DNA of 64,000 bases from Asterella californica (lineage: Eukaryota > Streptophyta > Marchantiopsida > Marchantiales > Aytoniaceae): NCBI GenBank assembly GCA_036924285.1, contig JAYKYS010000002.1:39447501-39511500 (forward strand), in the 5' to 3' direction. This document shows, one piece after another, positions 1-12,500 of this stretch. How positions within the stretch are numbered: the stretch's first letter is position 1; each line of letters opens with the position of its first letter. Below the pieces are notes generated by a model that worked only from the letters and a program-made list of their open reading frames with translations, ran no database searches and was not told where the DNA came from. Made by a program: the position numbers and the translations under genes.

Positions 1-2445
1 CTTTTGTCATTGGCTTGTCCTACTGAGGAGACGATCGCTGCGTTGTGTTTCCTTCATCCTTCACCGGGTGATCCCGCACCATCTGAGGTTCAGGACTATC
101 AGCCTGAGGAGCCATTATGTCTCGATAGATCTTTGTTCGCCCAGGCCTTGTGTACAGCTCCACGTCTATCTTCTGGAGGTCTGTCTGGGATGGTCTACGA
201 GCATCTACGGGATTGTTTTCAGACAGACGACCCCTCTAGCGGTTTCACGGAGCTTTTTCAGGTAGCGGCAGCAGTAGCTCAGGGACATATTCCTCAGTCT
301 ATAGCTCAGGTACTGGGAGCAGCTAGACTTTTGGCCATGACGAAGGATGGTGGAGGGATCCGACCGATAGCCATCGGTGAGATTCTCCTACGACTTATCA
401 GTCGTACCATTGTCCTTCAGCTTCGAGATACTTTCCAGGACCACCTTTGTCCACATCAGTTTGGAGTTGCGACGCCGAGAGGTTGTGAGTCTGTGTCTTT
501 CGGCATTAGAGCTCTCTTGGACATCCATCCCGATTGGGTGGTCCTACAGGTAGACGTGGAAAACGCTTTTAATAGTGTTTCCCGTGCTTCTATTTTTAGG
601 GAGCTCATGGATGGTGGAGGAGCTCTGGCGGGTCTCGTTCCCTTCGTGCGATCGTTCTATGGTTCTTCCTCTTCTCTTTATTACCAGCACGGTCCTACGA
701 TAGAGGGGGTTACAATCATCAGCTCTGCTGCGGGGACTCGCCAGGGAGATCCTTTGGGTGGACCTCTCTTCGCCTTAGCTCACTATAGAGCTCTCTTCGC
801 CACCGCCTTGGCTGCGACAGATTGTGTCTTTCCATCTCTAGCTGATGATGCGCACATCGTAGGCCCGGCGGACCAAGTCGGTGTTGCCTTTGATCACCTT
901 GTCTCTCAATTGGCCTTGGTAGGGCTGAGGACGAAGGTGTCAAAGTGCAAGGCTTGGTCTCCCATAGGTATACCGTCGGACCTACAGCTCCCAGAGGGAT
1001 TTGTTATCCCTACAGATGGTTTACGCATCCTCGGAGTACCCGTGGGTACAGAGGACTTTGTCTCTCGATTCTTAGATGTTGTTCTTGCGGAGGACGTTAT
1101 GCATATCGAGGATCTCCCTATGTTAGAGGACCCACAGGTTGCTTTTGGTATCCTTTCCTCTTCCATAGCACGACGTCCTTGTTACTTACTCCGCACAGTA
1201 CCCCCATCTCCTATCTTCATCTCGCGCCTTAGAGAGTTTGATAAGAGGATCATGGGGGTGTTTGGCGACATCATAGGACCGGGGACCTTTGACTGTGTGG
1301 CAGGACCTCTCGCACGGAGACAGACATCTTTGCCAATATCATGTGGCGGGATGGGCTTATTATCCATGGAGGAGACTGCTTCGGCAGCTTTTTTGGGTAG
1401 TTGGGCCCTCTCAGCACCTTGGCTCTGTGGTCGTTTTCTCGTGCGAGATAGATCTATCTTGGAGAGCTATGTGACAGAGGTGGAGGATGGTTCTTACCCA
1501 CTACAGATGTGTCTCCTTGAGGAAAGAGATAGTTTGACTCTTGAGGCACGTGAGGCACATCCTCGATTCGATTCCTTACCTTCCGATGGATCTCGTGGAC
1601 TACAGTCTTCTCTGACAGGACACCACTTCCAACAAGTTCTCCATGCACTCTTAGTGGATCCTTCCATCTCACAGGATACTAGAGCTCGACTCCGCTCTTG
1701 TTCGGACAAGGGCGCAGGCTCTTGGTTCATAGCTCGACCTTGCATTAGAGCGTTCCGACTCGCACCGACTATCTTCTCTACAGCGATGAGGTTCCGTCTA
1801 GGCTTGGTCCAGCCTGTTGCTTCGGCACTGTCCACCTGCGAGTGCGGTGTCTCGCTCGACACCACGGATCGTCATCTTGCTCGATGTCCTCACGGTGGAG
1901 AGCGGATAGCCACCCACGATGTCATCAGAGACGTCGTGTTTGCCTTAGCACGGGAGAGCGGTCACATGACGTGGAGAGAGCGTTGGTACGCCCTTCAGAC
2001 GGGAGGATCAGTCAGAGCAGACCTGTACATGATGAGGGAGGATCAGGTCTCAGTGGCTGATGTGGTTGTTACGGATCCGACACGGGACTCAGTGGCGGCA
2101 CAGGTGATCACCCATCTCCCAGGATGGGCTGCAGGCGTGGCGGCAGCAACGAAGGTATCCAAGTATAGGGGTATGCAAGCGGGACATCGCTTCATCCCTT
2201 TAGCCTTGGAGATATACGGATCGACAGCTTTGGAGTTCGACGTCTTTTTGCGAGAGTGCGCTAGAGCCTACCATGAGAGGCGTCAGGGGGTACCACTTTC
2301 TCTTTCTTTCTGCACCATGTTTTTCAGGCAGCGGGTTTCCATTGCTCTACATAGAGCTTTAGCAGGGGCCATTCACAGAAGAGCAATCGCAGTAGGCGAT
2401 GCCTCTTCAGGTGCACCTGTTGTAGATAGAGATACTGACTGGTGA
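1..2445 (+). CDS. LINE polyprotein: reverse transcriptase plus C-terminal zinc knuckle/restriction-like endonuclease, N-terminus missing
   Basis: The frame is open from the first base and runs about 814 codons to a TGA, so the true start is upstream of the window. Residues are counted from base 4. The RT palm is clear: QVDVENAFNSV with the first catalytic Asp near residue 184, the GTRQGDPLGGPLF motif near 240, and LADDAH with Asp 281/282. The usual Y-x-D-D has Leu in the first place. The C-terminal third has a CCHC knuckle (Cys612, Cys614, His624, Cys628), then HD, then RADLYM near 671-676, VADVVVTDP and K-x-x-KY near 717. These match the order of motifs in the restriction-like endonuclease of site-specific LINEs. 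No apurinic endonuclease is seen, but the N-terminus is absent. The ORF has no internal stop, so the copy may be fairly young. Function: target-primed reverse transcription of its own RNA. Confidence 0.85.
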   Translation, partial: LLSLACPTEETIAALCFLHPSPGDPAPSEVQDYQPEEPLCLDRSLFAQALCTAPRLSSGGLSGMVYEHLRDCFQTDDPSSGFTELFQVAAAVAQGHIPQSIAQVLGAARLLAMTKDGGGIRPIAIGEILLRLISRTIVLQLRDTFQDHLCPHQFGVATPRGCESVSFGIRALLDIHPDWVVLQVDVENAFNSVSRASIFRELMDGGGALAGLVPFVRSFYGSSSSLYYQHGPTIEGVTIISSAAGTRQGDPLGGPLFALAHYRALFATALAATDCVFPSLADDAHIVGPADQVGVAFDHLVSQLALVGLRTKVSKCKAWSPIGIPSDLQLPEGFVIPTDGLRILGVPVGTEDFVSRFLDVVLAEDVMHIEDLPMLEDPQVAFGILSSSIARRPCYLLRTVPPSPIFISRLREFDKRIMGVFGDIIGPGTFDCVAGPLARRQTSLPISCGGMGLLSMEETASAAFLGSWALSAPWLCGRFLVRDRSILESYVTEVEDGSYPLQMCLLEERDSLTLEAREAHPRFDSLPSDGSRGLQSSLTGHHFQQVLHALLVDPSISQDTRARLRSCSDKGAGSWFIARPCIRAFRLAPTIFSTAMRFRLGLVQPVASALSTCECGVSLDTTDRHLARCPHGGERIATHDVIRDVVFALARESGHMTWRERWYALQTGGSVRADLYMMREDQVSVADVVVTDPTRDSVAAQVITHLPGWAAGVAAATKVSKYRGMQAGHRFIPLALEIYGSTALEFDVFLRECARAYHERRQGVPLSLSFCTMFFRQRVSIALHRALAGAIHRRAIAVGDASSGAPVVDRDTDW

Positions 2446-2600
2446 TTTTAGAGCTACTGATAGCGGGGCTTAGCCCCGGTGTTCTCCCCTTCAGGGTGGT
2501 TATTGCTTGGCCCTTCGGGTCCTTCTTTCCCTTGTAAGGCTTGATGGGGTCTTCCCATCCGTTGGCTATATATCGCGTCGCGTTTTTCTCCGATATAGAA
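1..2600 (+). mobile_element. Non-LTR retrotransposon with RLE-type endonuclease (3' part, cut by window edge)
   Basis: The ORF of the next entry is followed by a 3' untranslated part that is shared with a second, truncated copy near 17.1 kb. Shared pieces include a stretch around 2500-2545 reading CCTTGTAAGGCTTGATG and a GCGTCGCG motif near 2575. A short hairpin (GGGGCT/AGCCCC, 2465-2477) lies just behind the stop codon. The left end lies outside the window. No clear poly(A) tail or target-site duplication is visible at the right end, so the end near 2600 is set only by where similarity to the second copy stops. A reverse transcriptase followed by a zinc knuckle and a restriction-like endonuclease is the layout of R2-like and Utopia-like LINEs; the exact clade cannot be fixed by eye. 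Confidence 0.75.
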
Positions 2601-4603
2601 ACCTGTTCTTCATGATTGGAATCTTCTGTTCTGTTCCACTTCATCGGCCGTACGTAAACTTCATTGTATCCGTCGCCCCTTGAGGCGCGTGCCCTTTCCG
2701 TGGACGCGTTCTTGGCTGCTGCCGCCAGGTACGCAGCTTCCCTGAGGCGCGGAATGGCGGACGCTTGTCCAGCGTAGCTTGTCGATGCTGTCGTTCAAAA
2801 AGCTGTTCAAGCTTGTGTAGATCCAAGGTCGGCGGAGCTCTATCCAGTCTCGTCACTAACCATGTCATAGCCACCGCATTTCATCTGTTCCTAGAAGGGA
2901 AGCGCCTGCCTTTCTCTTTCCCATTGCTTTTCAATTGGAGTGTGTTGCTGGCGTACAGTTCAAGTTGGAGAGCAATTGCGAGCGCAAGTTGTGGCCCACA
3001 ATCCTCCTGCTCTTCTTCCTCTCTCATGGTCTGCAAACTCTGCACTGTTCAGTACGTGTTATGCAAGTCAGTTCTTCTCGCCTCGATTCGGTTCAAGCTG
3101 AGGAGAGTGACTGCGATTGGGACTGGTGGAACCGAACCGACGAGACTTTCGCCGTGAGTTCTTCATTTCAACTCCTAGGATGTAAGCAGGAAACTAGTTC
3201 TTCTCTTTATGGTGGTGGGTCCTAAACCAGAGTTGAAACTTTTATTACGAGATTTTCCTCCATTGACTCTAATGTTGCTTGATTTTCGTTTGAAACATAT
3301 GGGACGGACGGGGCTTTGTCGCTTCCTTTTGCACCTTGTTTGAGATCTATCTGTCCGGGTCCGTGAAGTTGAGGATCAAGTTTGTTGCTGGTAAGCGAGA
3401 AATGACTATTCTAGAGCTTTTCATGTTAAACGTGCTGAGGAATATCTTGCCTAGAAATATGGAGAAAGTTCAAATTCCTAAGCAGAATATCTCGTATTTC
3501 TGTACGAATGTTCGTCACGACATCCTTCTTTTGTGTGCCGCTACAGTATTCTTACCATCTGAATGCTCCACCGTAGGAGATATTTGTAAGGTAATCATTT
3601 TCTACTCCTTCAATCCAGTAACCGACGCGATTGGTAGAGAGACAAGAATTTCCCAGAAGAATCATCTACTGTCAATAAGACCTACAAAATAAAACGAAGT
3701 TGGATTTTTAATGTCCGAACGTGCACTCGCCCTTTAAGCTGACATGGTTATCTTCACCTGGCTGCGTAAGTCATTCTCAAACATGTCAAATCTGTTAACA
3801 AGAAACAACAGAATCTTCAAGTTGACTCTGCTGAGGCTGTGCTGACTAACAACACAAACTCGAATAAGGTAAGACCAGCTGAAGACCATGCGTGACAGTT
3901 GCTTCGATGTATCTCCATAGATACTGTTTTGCTTTCAGAAGAATCAGAACAGCTCACTATCTTGACTTTGTTTGCCTGAGCAAGTGATCTCGATGCTCAC
4001 GTATCAGTCGAATAAAGATCTAGCAATGAGCCAAATCTGTGACTAACGATATGCTGTCAATGTATTGCCTGAACACACAAGTCTGCCAAACTGTTGATTT
4101 CCGGACGCAATCTTCAAATTTTGATGCTTACAGAGCACATGTTGCAAACCGACAAAGTGGGTTCAGATGATCATTTCAAGGTATTACCAATCATCTGTAC
4201 CGTACAGCGTATTCGTCAAGAAGGTTATCAACTAGCTTTCATGTGAATCGGTGTGATGACACACTTGGTTATCCAAGATGATGACAAGCACTTAGCAACC
4301 GCCAGGGATCTATTTAGCTCCTTTCGAGTCAGCTCTGCAACAGGGACAAGAATTCGGTGACAATCATGGATCTGCTGTAGTTGCTTTAGTGTCCAGTCAG
4401 CTCTGGATAGGATTGTTAACGACATTGTTCGGTGCATATTACTGAACTGTGAATCTTCATGGATCTCTGAATGTGGAGTTTTTACTTAAGAACCGTGAAC
4501 ACTACTCAGAAGATTTAACGATATATACGGATGCTAAGGAGGTAAAAGTCAACTAGTTTAAGTATTTGGATTCAAGGTAGAAAGGACAGGCACTTGCGAG
4601 TGA
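2601..4603. other. Intergenic, no gene recognised
   Basis: Several ORFs of 60-130 codons occur on both strands (for example 2765-3157 and 3336-3692), but they show no family motif and no splice-compatible continuation that I can recognise. I see no RNA gene or repeat here. Confidence 0.4.
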
Positions 4604-4638
4604 TAGATACCCTTTACAAATAATGTAAAGGGTATCTA
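4604..4638. repeat. Perfect 15-bp hairpin, 5-nt loop
   Basis: The arms 4604-4618 and 4624-4638 (TAGATACCCTTTACA and its complement) pair without mismatch around the loop AATAA. No flanking element is recognised. It could be a remnant of a foldback element or a small RNA precursor; there is no further support for either. Confidence 0.6.
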
Positions 4639-7600
4639 CAAGGTAAACGCAACATGATCCACAGAAACAGAGACTATCTTGTTTGTACACATGAAGTAAA
4701 ACATCATACAATCAACAAGACAACAAGGTGAAGCTTTGCTTAGTAAAGTTTGTATAAGACAAATGGCCATGGATGCTGACGAAGGTAGATTTTGATAGTT
4801 GATATAAAATGACGCAGGTACATCACTTGTGAGGAAAGCATACGTAATTAGGGTACTTACATGGAAGCTCAGAATTATCTCATAAGATGTTGTAATTTCC
4901 AAAAGCCTGAGCTTCGTTTCTTGTAGGGAAGCTGAATTTTCTAAAATCTTTGGAAACTCATTACTCTTACATAGATTGACTCCCAAATGGCCATGATAGA
5001 AGCAAGTGTTGAAAAGGCAACTTCAAGGGACATCTTCAAGACATAGTATCTCTTGTCGACAAAATCGAAGACTAGTTAACTTCTGAATATAATGAGCTAG
5101 TAGTAGATCGACTTCACTAGCATGTTCTCCTGCCTGGAAAGAGAAAAGTCTGTACACTTTCACTGCCCTTCAGCGGATAATAAAGTGTTTCAACCTCTAA
5201 GTCTACTGTATATACGCTTATACTCCGATCAATTGGAAGAATCTCTTGATCTCATAGACTTCTGTCTTCCGTACGCTTGAATCTTTCAGGGGAAAGGCAT
5301 TTTAGCTAGTCGTGCTTCCCTATGATTTCAGTCTGTGTAAATTTGAGGTATTCCTGAGCTAGAAGAGACTTGTGTGAGAATTCATTACTGTACATCTTTA
5401 GATGGACTCCATGACTTCGATGAAACCTGTAATTTGGTCACCCTCTCAGCTTGTCTTCTCTTCAACCAACCGACATCCAGAGAGGAAGGTCAGACGGGGC
5501 TGTTTAAACTGCCTACGGTGATGGCATACATTCACATGCCCGCGAAAAGAACTGCTAATGTTGCAATCTGTTATCGAAGGTCAAACTAATCTATCCGATG
5601 TGATCATGATCTTTCTAATAAGTGAAGTGCCCTTGATCAATTAATAATAATAAGTTATTGAGATTTTTTTATTTTTTATTTTTTGATGTATAACAAGGTT
5701 ACTTGACCTTATCCATATCATGATACAGTGTTATCAATGGTGCCGACTCCAAAGATTTGTATGTTATCCAGATGTTAGAGCCATCACAAATTGCACCATG
5801 TCCAGTAAAAACACATGTGATTCAAAACAAAGAATTGCAAGTTTAACAATCCCCCAAATGGTAAAACTAGATCCATCCCTTACCACATTCTCGAACAGCA
5901 TAGGACTTAGCAAAACATCCATTTCCAACATGATCAGTTTTGTCCACGGAAACTACTGGAAATATCCGCACACAGATCTGATTCATTAGATTTCACTCAC
6001 TTATGTCATCAGATCTGTCTTAAAGTGAGTACATTTGGAACACTTAAACTTGAAGGGGAAACTGAGAACTCCAGAAGAAAGATTGGATTTTTGGACAACT
6101 GAGCGAGGATCCTCATACTCAGCAAATGATTGTATTGTCTTCCATGATTTGGATATTGTACTTACAGAGATGATAGAAAAACAACTATGCAACAGTTCTT
6201 TTGGACCCACATTCACATCCATACACCTGTGGATCCGATACAACAAGACTTTTAACATCAGGGAAAAAGATTCATAAACCTCGATCTTGACCTCAAGTAA
6301 TGAGCTCTAGCTATGGTCGATACGGTAGTAGGGAAACACTAGACCAGTGAACGTTAACTCCTTTGACCTTCTTTCCATGTCGCATTCCACATTCCCATTT
6401 CGTGTCTGTGAGAAGGAAAGAGGATTCGCTAATTAGTAAGTAACAAACTTTCTCTTTTGTTTTACCTTGTGTAAGCGAGGATCTTCGGCGGATGTCTAAG
6501 TTAGATTAATGATCTTCAACGAACAGAGTTCCTTGTTGTGAGATCTTACTGTAGAAAAGGCAGAAAAGTTAGACATACAATACGGAGGGAGATCGTGTAG
6601 AAAAGTTTTCTGTTGTTTGGCGGATACAGAAGATTACTGATACACTGTATCTATGTCGTCAAGATGGACCACGACCTATTCAACCTTCTTGAGTGACAAG
6701 GGACAAAGGATCCCATGAGTGGTTGATAACAAGCAGTATAATGAATAAGCATAAGCGTAAAGGACAGTCCGTCGGACAAGCAGACTTGCATGAATTGTAG
6801 GGATCTCACCGTACATTTTTCGTGTCGTCTGCAGGAGTAGGGCACAGTAAAATACTGCAGTGTCCAGACAAGCTCCTGCGAAACCTTCTCCTCATGTGTT
6901 AAGGTGATTGAAGATTCATACGTCTCCTCCTGCCGATCCTTTCAAGCAACGTGTGGCGCTCCCATTGCGTGTGGGACGAGCTGTACACGATAACAGGTCT
7001 GTCGGTGTTCTTCTACTCAACTCAGTCACGTTGGTTCGTAAGACGAACATATATGCTTCTAGTTACCCTCCAACAGAAAATGTCGAGAGTAACTTGTTCA
7101 GTGGACGGAGTTAGAGGTTCAATCAAGCAAGATTAGCTTGCTGCACTGACAGTTTAAGTACAAGGAAGGAGAGAGATACACAGTGAGATTGTATTTACAA
7201 ACAAAGTTTTCAGTCCAAAACGTTCATTCTTGGGCAAATGAGAAAGGACCAGATACCAGACATTCGCAAACTCTTCAATTAACGAGGCTGAGGTTGCAAC
7301 TGGTTCTTCTTTGCAAGCATGCATGCAAGTTCATCTGAACTACTATGTTTTTCCAGTCCACGTTTGGTACCATCTCACGGCAGAGCTCTAGGTCCACGGT
7401 AGCATTAGGAAAACTGGAACTTCAGGACAATTAACTGGCATCATTCATCATAGAGGAACTTCAAGTTGATTCATTTGAGCTCGCAGAATATATCAGCCGT
7501 CTCTCTCTCTCTCTAGACCAAGGAAATTTTCAGAAAAGTAACAGAACTACTGGATCGCAATTACGCATACTAGAGAGTGTATGTGTAAACGCTGGAAGGT

Positions 7601-9059
7601 GAGGATGTCTGGAAAGTATGTCATAGAGAGCTTATAAGAAAAGGAAGAATGATGTCTAACTAAAAAGTCATCTCTTTAGTGTTCCGAGTAATGACGTCAC
7701 ACACTAGTACACGATTTCGAACATTAGCAATGGACCATCGTCACGTCCGTCCATGCAGGAGGGAAGAAAATCAAGTGTGACGAGATTGGAGTATATGGCT
7801 GGAGATAAACGAGGAAAAGAACGAGAAAACATGAAACATGAGAAGAAGAGACAGGCACGCTAGCTGGAAGAGTGTGAAAAGTATGACATGACATTGTTTA
7901 TATCCCCATTCTGAGATGGGCTTAAGGTTTACGGAGTGACTCCGGGCCATAAGCAATTCCATTAGACGACAATAAGAGAGTAAGAGAGAAAAGGAAGTAT
8001 AAACTCAAGCCACCGGCAAGTGGTCCAGACTCCATATGTTGGGACTGACTGGTACTCGATCATCACAGGAGAATCTGTGAGCCAGGATCTGGAACGATCA
8101 TGGAGGCATCACTTAAGAACCCCTGAAATAAATAAGCGGAATGGTTAGTAAATGAAGTGAGGTTACTCTCCGATGTCTTCGATGGAAATCTCAAACCTGA
8201 GGTTCCGATCAGGGAGGCACTTCTGCGCCACTAAAATCACTTGGCGCTTTCTGTCTCAGATACCGTACGGGATACGTATATTGACCGTGATCCAATGACG
8301 TGGGATCGATGAGTCGACGGATTATGAACCGGGTTGCGTTCGGGTGGATTCTAAGACTATGAGTTTCATCGCCCATTGGATAAAGATATCAGGAAGAGCA
8401 GGATGGTGGTCTGCTTGAGGTCCCGCTCATTCTAGACGAAGACAATCCGGACAAGTACCTGTACCAACTGGGATCCCGATGGTATTTCTTACGAGTCCTG
8501 GTTACACGGTTGAAAACGAGTCTCGAGATACTACAATAATACTCGGAACAATCCTCCACCTTCGGTATAAGTTCAGAATGATGAAAGCCCCATCTTTGCA
8601 AACAGTCGCATTGCCAAGTTTGAGGTAGCTTTTGAGTTTCCAAGCAGCCAGCATGGTAGTCTCACCTCTGTTTCTCGGAGTGGTGTGCGATATGAGCATG
8701 TTACTAAGACTTGTCCATCCTGCTTATACCCATTACAATCACGACGCAAACACTAGATCCACTTACTCAGCAAGTCGTTCAAGACGCAAACACTTCTTTG
8801 AAGGCCTTTGAGATAAAATCCAAGTAAGGATCTATGATAAGTAGTAATTATCAACGATCCTTAATTCTATCATTAGTAATCAGTTATGACAGAAAGTTGC
8901 TCAAGTGAATGCAGACCAGTGATTTCAGAACGAAGTGTTGCAAACTTGGGAACCGAGGATGTGTAGTTCAAAACCGAGCGTTGAAAACTTATGGCAATCT
9001 CTGGCAGAAAGAGATAGCTCACTTGAACATCACAAGAGCACCTCCACCAATAGAGCTAA
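4639..9059. other. Intergenic, no gene recognised
   Basis: AT-rich sequence with only short ORFs lacking recognisable domains. A short CT microsatellite lies at 7501-7514. Nothing else could be supported. Confidence 0.4.
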
Positions 9060-9515
9060 TGTGTATCTATTTCTTTATTAAAAGTTACCTCGTTTCTTAA
9101 CTTAAAGATTTCAACAAAGATTTCTCAACACACAATCCAACCATTTGCCGGTCAGTTTATAGTACTTTAGACACGTTCGAGCTTTTGTGTTTCATGTTTC
9201 TGCTCTTTAAAGATCTGTTTTTAAAATCTGCGGTGAGAACTTTCGACTTTTAGGAACAAAAATAATCTCTAAAATAGCTATAAAGTGATATTTATCGCTC
9301 TACAGTTGAGGATGCTCTAAGAACAGAATATTTTTATTTTAATGGTCAGATTTTTCCATCGTAATCTTCACATAGATTTTTAAAGAACAAAAGCTTCCAT
9401 ACGAGAGAACACAAGTGTGTATAGAATACTACTCGCAATTGGATTGTGTGTTGAATGATCTTTATTCAAATCATTAAGTTAAGAAACACGATAGCTTTTA
9501 AAGAATATTTCAGTT
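9060..9515. mobile_element. Foldback / MITE-like inverted-repeat element, decayed
   Basis: The left arm (about 9065-9155) and the right arm (about 9425-9510) are imperfect reverse complements. They share a long core with GTTTCTTAACTTAA followed by AAGAT and CAACACACAATCCAA. The middle holds weaker inverted similarity. No coding capacity is present. Exact ends and a target-site duplication could not be fixed, so the superfamily is unknown. Confidence 0.55.
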
Positions 9516-12500
9516 ACAAAATGTTATAAAGATTAAAGATGGAATGGATTCTCACCTTAACTTGCTCCCTAACTCGTGAAGGGAACCCTTAAAGACCTGC
9601 GATGGAAATGCTCTGTAAATAGCCACAAGAGAGCCAACGATCAGTACAAGATCCTTTCCTTCAAAGGATAATGTTCGCGTGTAAGAGAAGAGAAATATAG
9701 CAAATGAAGCTACGACGATAAGCAGAACTCCCTTCTAGACACAAATCTGAGTTCTCAGCTGGTCTAGCGAAATATATTGGCTGACTGACACGACCTTGAA
9801 GATATCGACTTCAAACTCGGGTTGTAGTACTGTGCAGAGCTACCGAGAGATTACAAATGGGTCGAGATATCATAATCCTTATATGTCTCAGAGATTCTCC
9901 GTTCTTGTCTTGTCTTGCCCCACTATTCAGACACGTATAGGAAGGTGAACCACTTACAAGCGTCTGACGTGGCAGGCGATAGGAGTCTATATGGCTTTCC
10001 TGGGTCCGAGTGAGTAATTTAGTGGCGCAAAAATCGGAGTAAGTAAATACCTGCACACAAAAAGCAAAAACACTTCTATAATTCATAAGTGTTAAAGTAC
10101 TAGTACATCACTACTCTTTAAAGCATAACATCATATAAGGAAGAAGTTAAGTCTACTCATCTCAACTGATGTCGTGCTCTGCATGAATCCTGATCGCCCG
10201 ATTATGTGAGAAATAACTATACGTTACTATTTCCATGCCCGGCAGAGCAATTAATATGAGTAGAGTTAACGTCTTGCGAAAGAAGAACGACCTCCCTTCT
10301 CTCATTGCTCAACGCGGACGGGCTCAATCCCTCAGTGTACACTTGATCTGAGTGTAGAAAAGAAAAAGGAAAAAAACACTCGACCGGAGTAAGTAGTCAT
10401 CTAGGCTCACAAACGACGGTTTTGTCAACAACTGCAACAAACTTGAGCGTGTGTGTTATACTGATGAAGGTCTAAGGGCGTGGAGAAGTGTGGTGGAAAC
10501 TTTACGGTCGGGTGCATGAAACCGACCAAACTCAGGGAAAAGAAGTAGTGTATGCTGGAGAAAGCATAGAATCTATTCATATACTTGATACAAAGTAGTC
10601 TACAAGTAGTCTAATGAGTACCAGAGCCCTCGAAATAATGTTAGCCTGAGTTGGGCAGTGGCTTGTGGCAGGCAAAAGGATTCAGTTCTGAAACGTGGGG
10701 TGTTCAAGCCTTTGTACGACAGCAACGAGATATTCATCATGCTGGTGTGATTGGTGGTCTGAAGGTGTAACCTCGGCCAGAAACTGAGACTGCCAGGATT
10801 GCAGTCACCAATAGACCCCGTCTGTTTGATTTTGCCAGATCCGCATATTCTCTGCATCGACCTCCCCATTCGACTTGCGCTAAGATGCAATTCGCCAGAA
10901 CACGAGGCATTTATGGAAATCGTTGGACGCCTTAGTATAAGTATTCCTTCCCCCGAGGTGGGTGGAATCAAGTCTCCCCCGGAGTCCCGGACGGTTAGCA
11001 GCCTGTTGGGTTCACAAGCACGCAATCAGCAAGAGTAAATACCAAATACTGTAGATGAAAAGAGTATGAACTTTAGTTGTCAGCCGCAGAACAGAAGAAG
11101 AAGGACAGAGCGTGAGATCTCAAATCTACAGGCGTACAGAGCAAAAGGGAACGGAAGACATGAACCACAATGCATCAGATCAACCACACTGTAATGATGA
11201 ATACAAGAAGGTATGCGGCGGCATGTCGCCCCGTTTACGCACTACATCTAACCGAAAGATAGCAAAAGGTTTAACCTTCCCTTACTGCCCAACACTGATA
11301 GTCAAGAAACGAGGTGCTTCTGCTTCGGGTAGCTACTACTCAAGGTGCATGCCTTATGGGTGCAAAATTATGTCTTCCCTGTGATGGAGTGTACCATCTT
11401 GGCCATGAACTTGGGTAGGCAATCCTGTAGTACTTTCGAGAAAGATGTGAATCTAAGTTCGTACAAAATCAATAGATATCGAACACGCTGTAAGCAGCTG
11501 CTTCGTCTACAATGTTGCAAAAGAAGATGGACCTTTCTCGTGCTGGGAAACGGCACTGATCGATCGGGATACTACCTGAACTCAATTCTTTGTTGATTTG
11601 GAGATTAGTCCTCAAGAACTGGCGTCTGCTTTATCACTGGTGGCCACTTCCAGACGTGAGGTTTAAGACAATAGCCAAAGACAAGTGACGGAGCATCAAA
11701 TGCTCATGGGCTAGTCGGCTTTAAATTTCTACCAGCTCGCCCGCTGAAAACGCTGCTTTGGGTTTCCCCACTAGTGCCTGAGTTCAGTGTCTTTCAAGCA
11801 GTCCAAAGTTCAAACCCATAAACACCTTCAGGACCCTAGAATCCTCTCTAGAGTCCTGGAACATCACTCCATCTTCTCTCTACACTTACTGTCGGTAAAC
11901 CTAGCAAACCATCCATGTGGAGTCCTGGAACATCACTTCCATTAAAACTCTGAAACCGTTCTGATTGGAACTCTTGCCAAAGTTGCATCCTTTTTTGCTT
12001 TTTTTTCCTCATATCCGTATACCGAACCGTTGGATCATTCCTTAACTTTGCATGCTGTCGGTATATATAGTTGTTAGATAACTGAACGGTACAGATCTGC
12101 ACTTCCCAACTTCAAGTTCCCAACTGCTTTCCTAACTGTTTCCGCAGTGCAGAAAGTATTTGTCCAAGGGCATACCGTAGTTCCTATTTCTGTCATCATG
12201 CAAAACCATGTGGGCACGCGACAGACACTAGCCATGCACACATAGCCTGGTTTGTAGACTGTCGACTGGTTTGTAACACCAACACAATCACAGGCAACGC
12301 GTGTACGGTAATATCACAGCATACAGTGGAAATACAACCGCCCACGACTCAGAGACTGACACGTTAGAGTCTGTAACGTTACCGTTCCTCGTGGACACTA
12401 CAGATTCGCACCTCCCGCCCAACATCTGAAAATCTCCTGGATCATTACTAAAATCTGCCCTCATAAAAAGCTTTCTTTGAGGTGTTCACTCCTGGACCGT

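Noticed and set aside
10600..11025. Minus-strand ORF of 141 codons
   Set aside because: No family motif, no coding-like neighbour, and an equally long antisense ORF.
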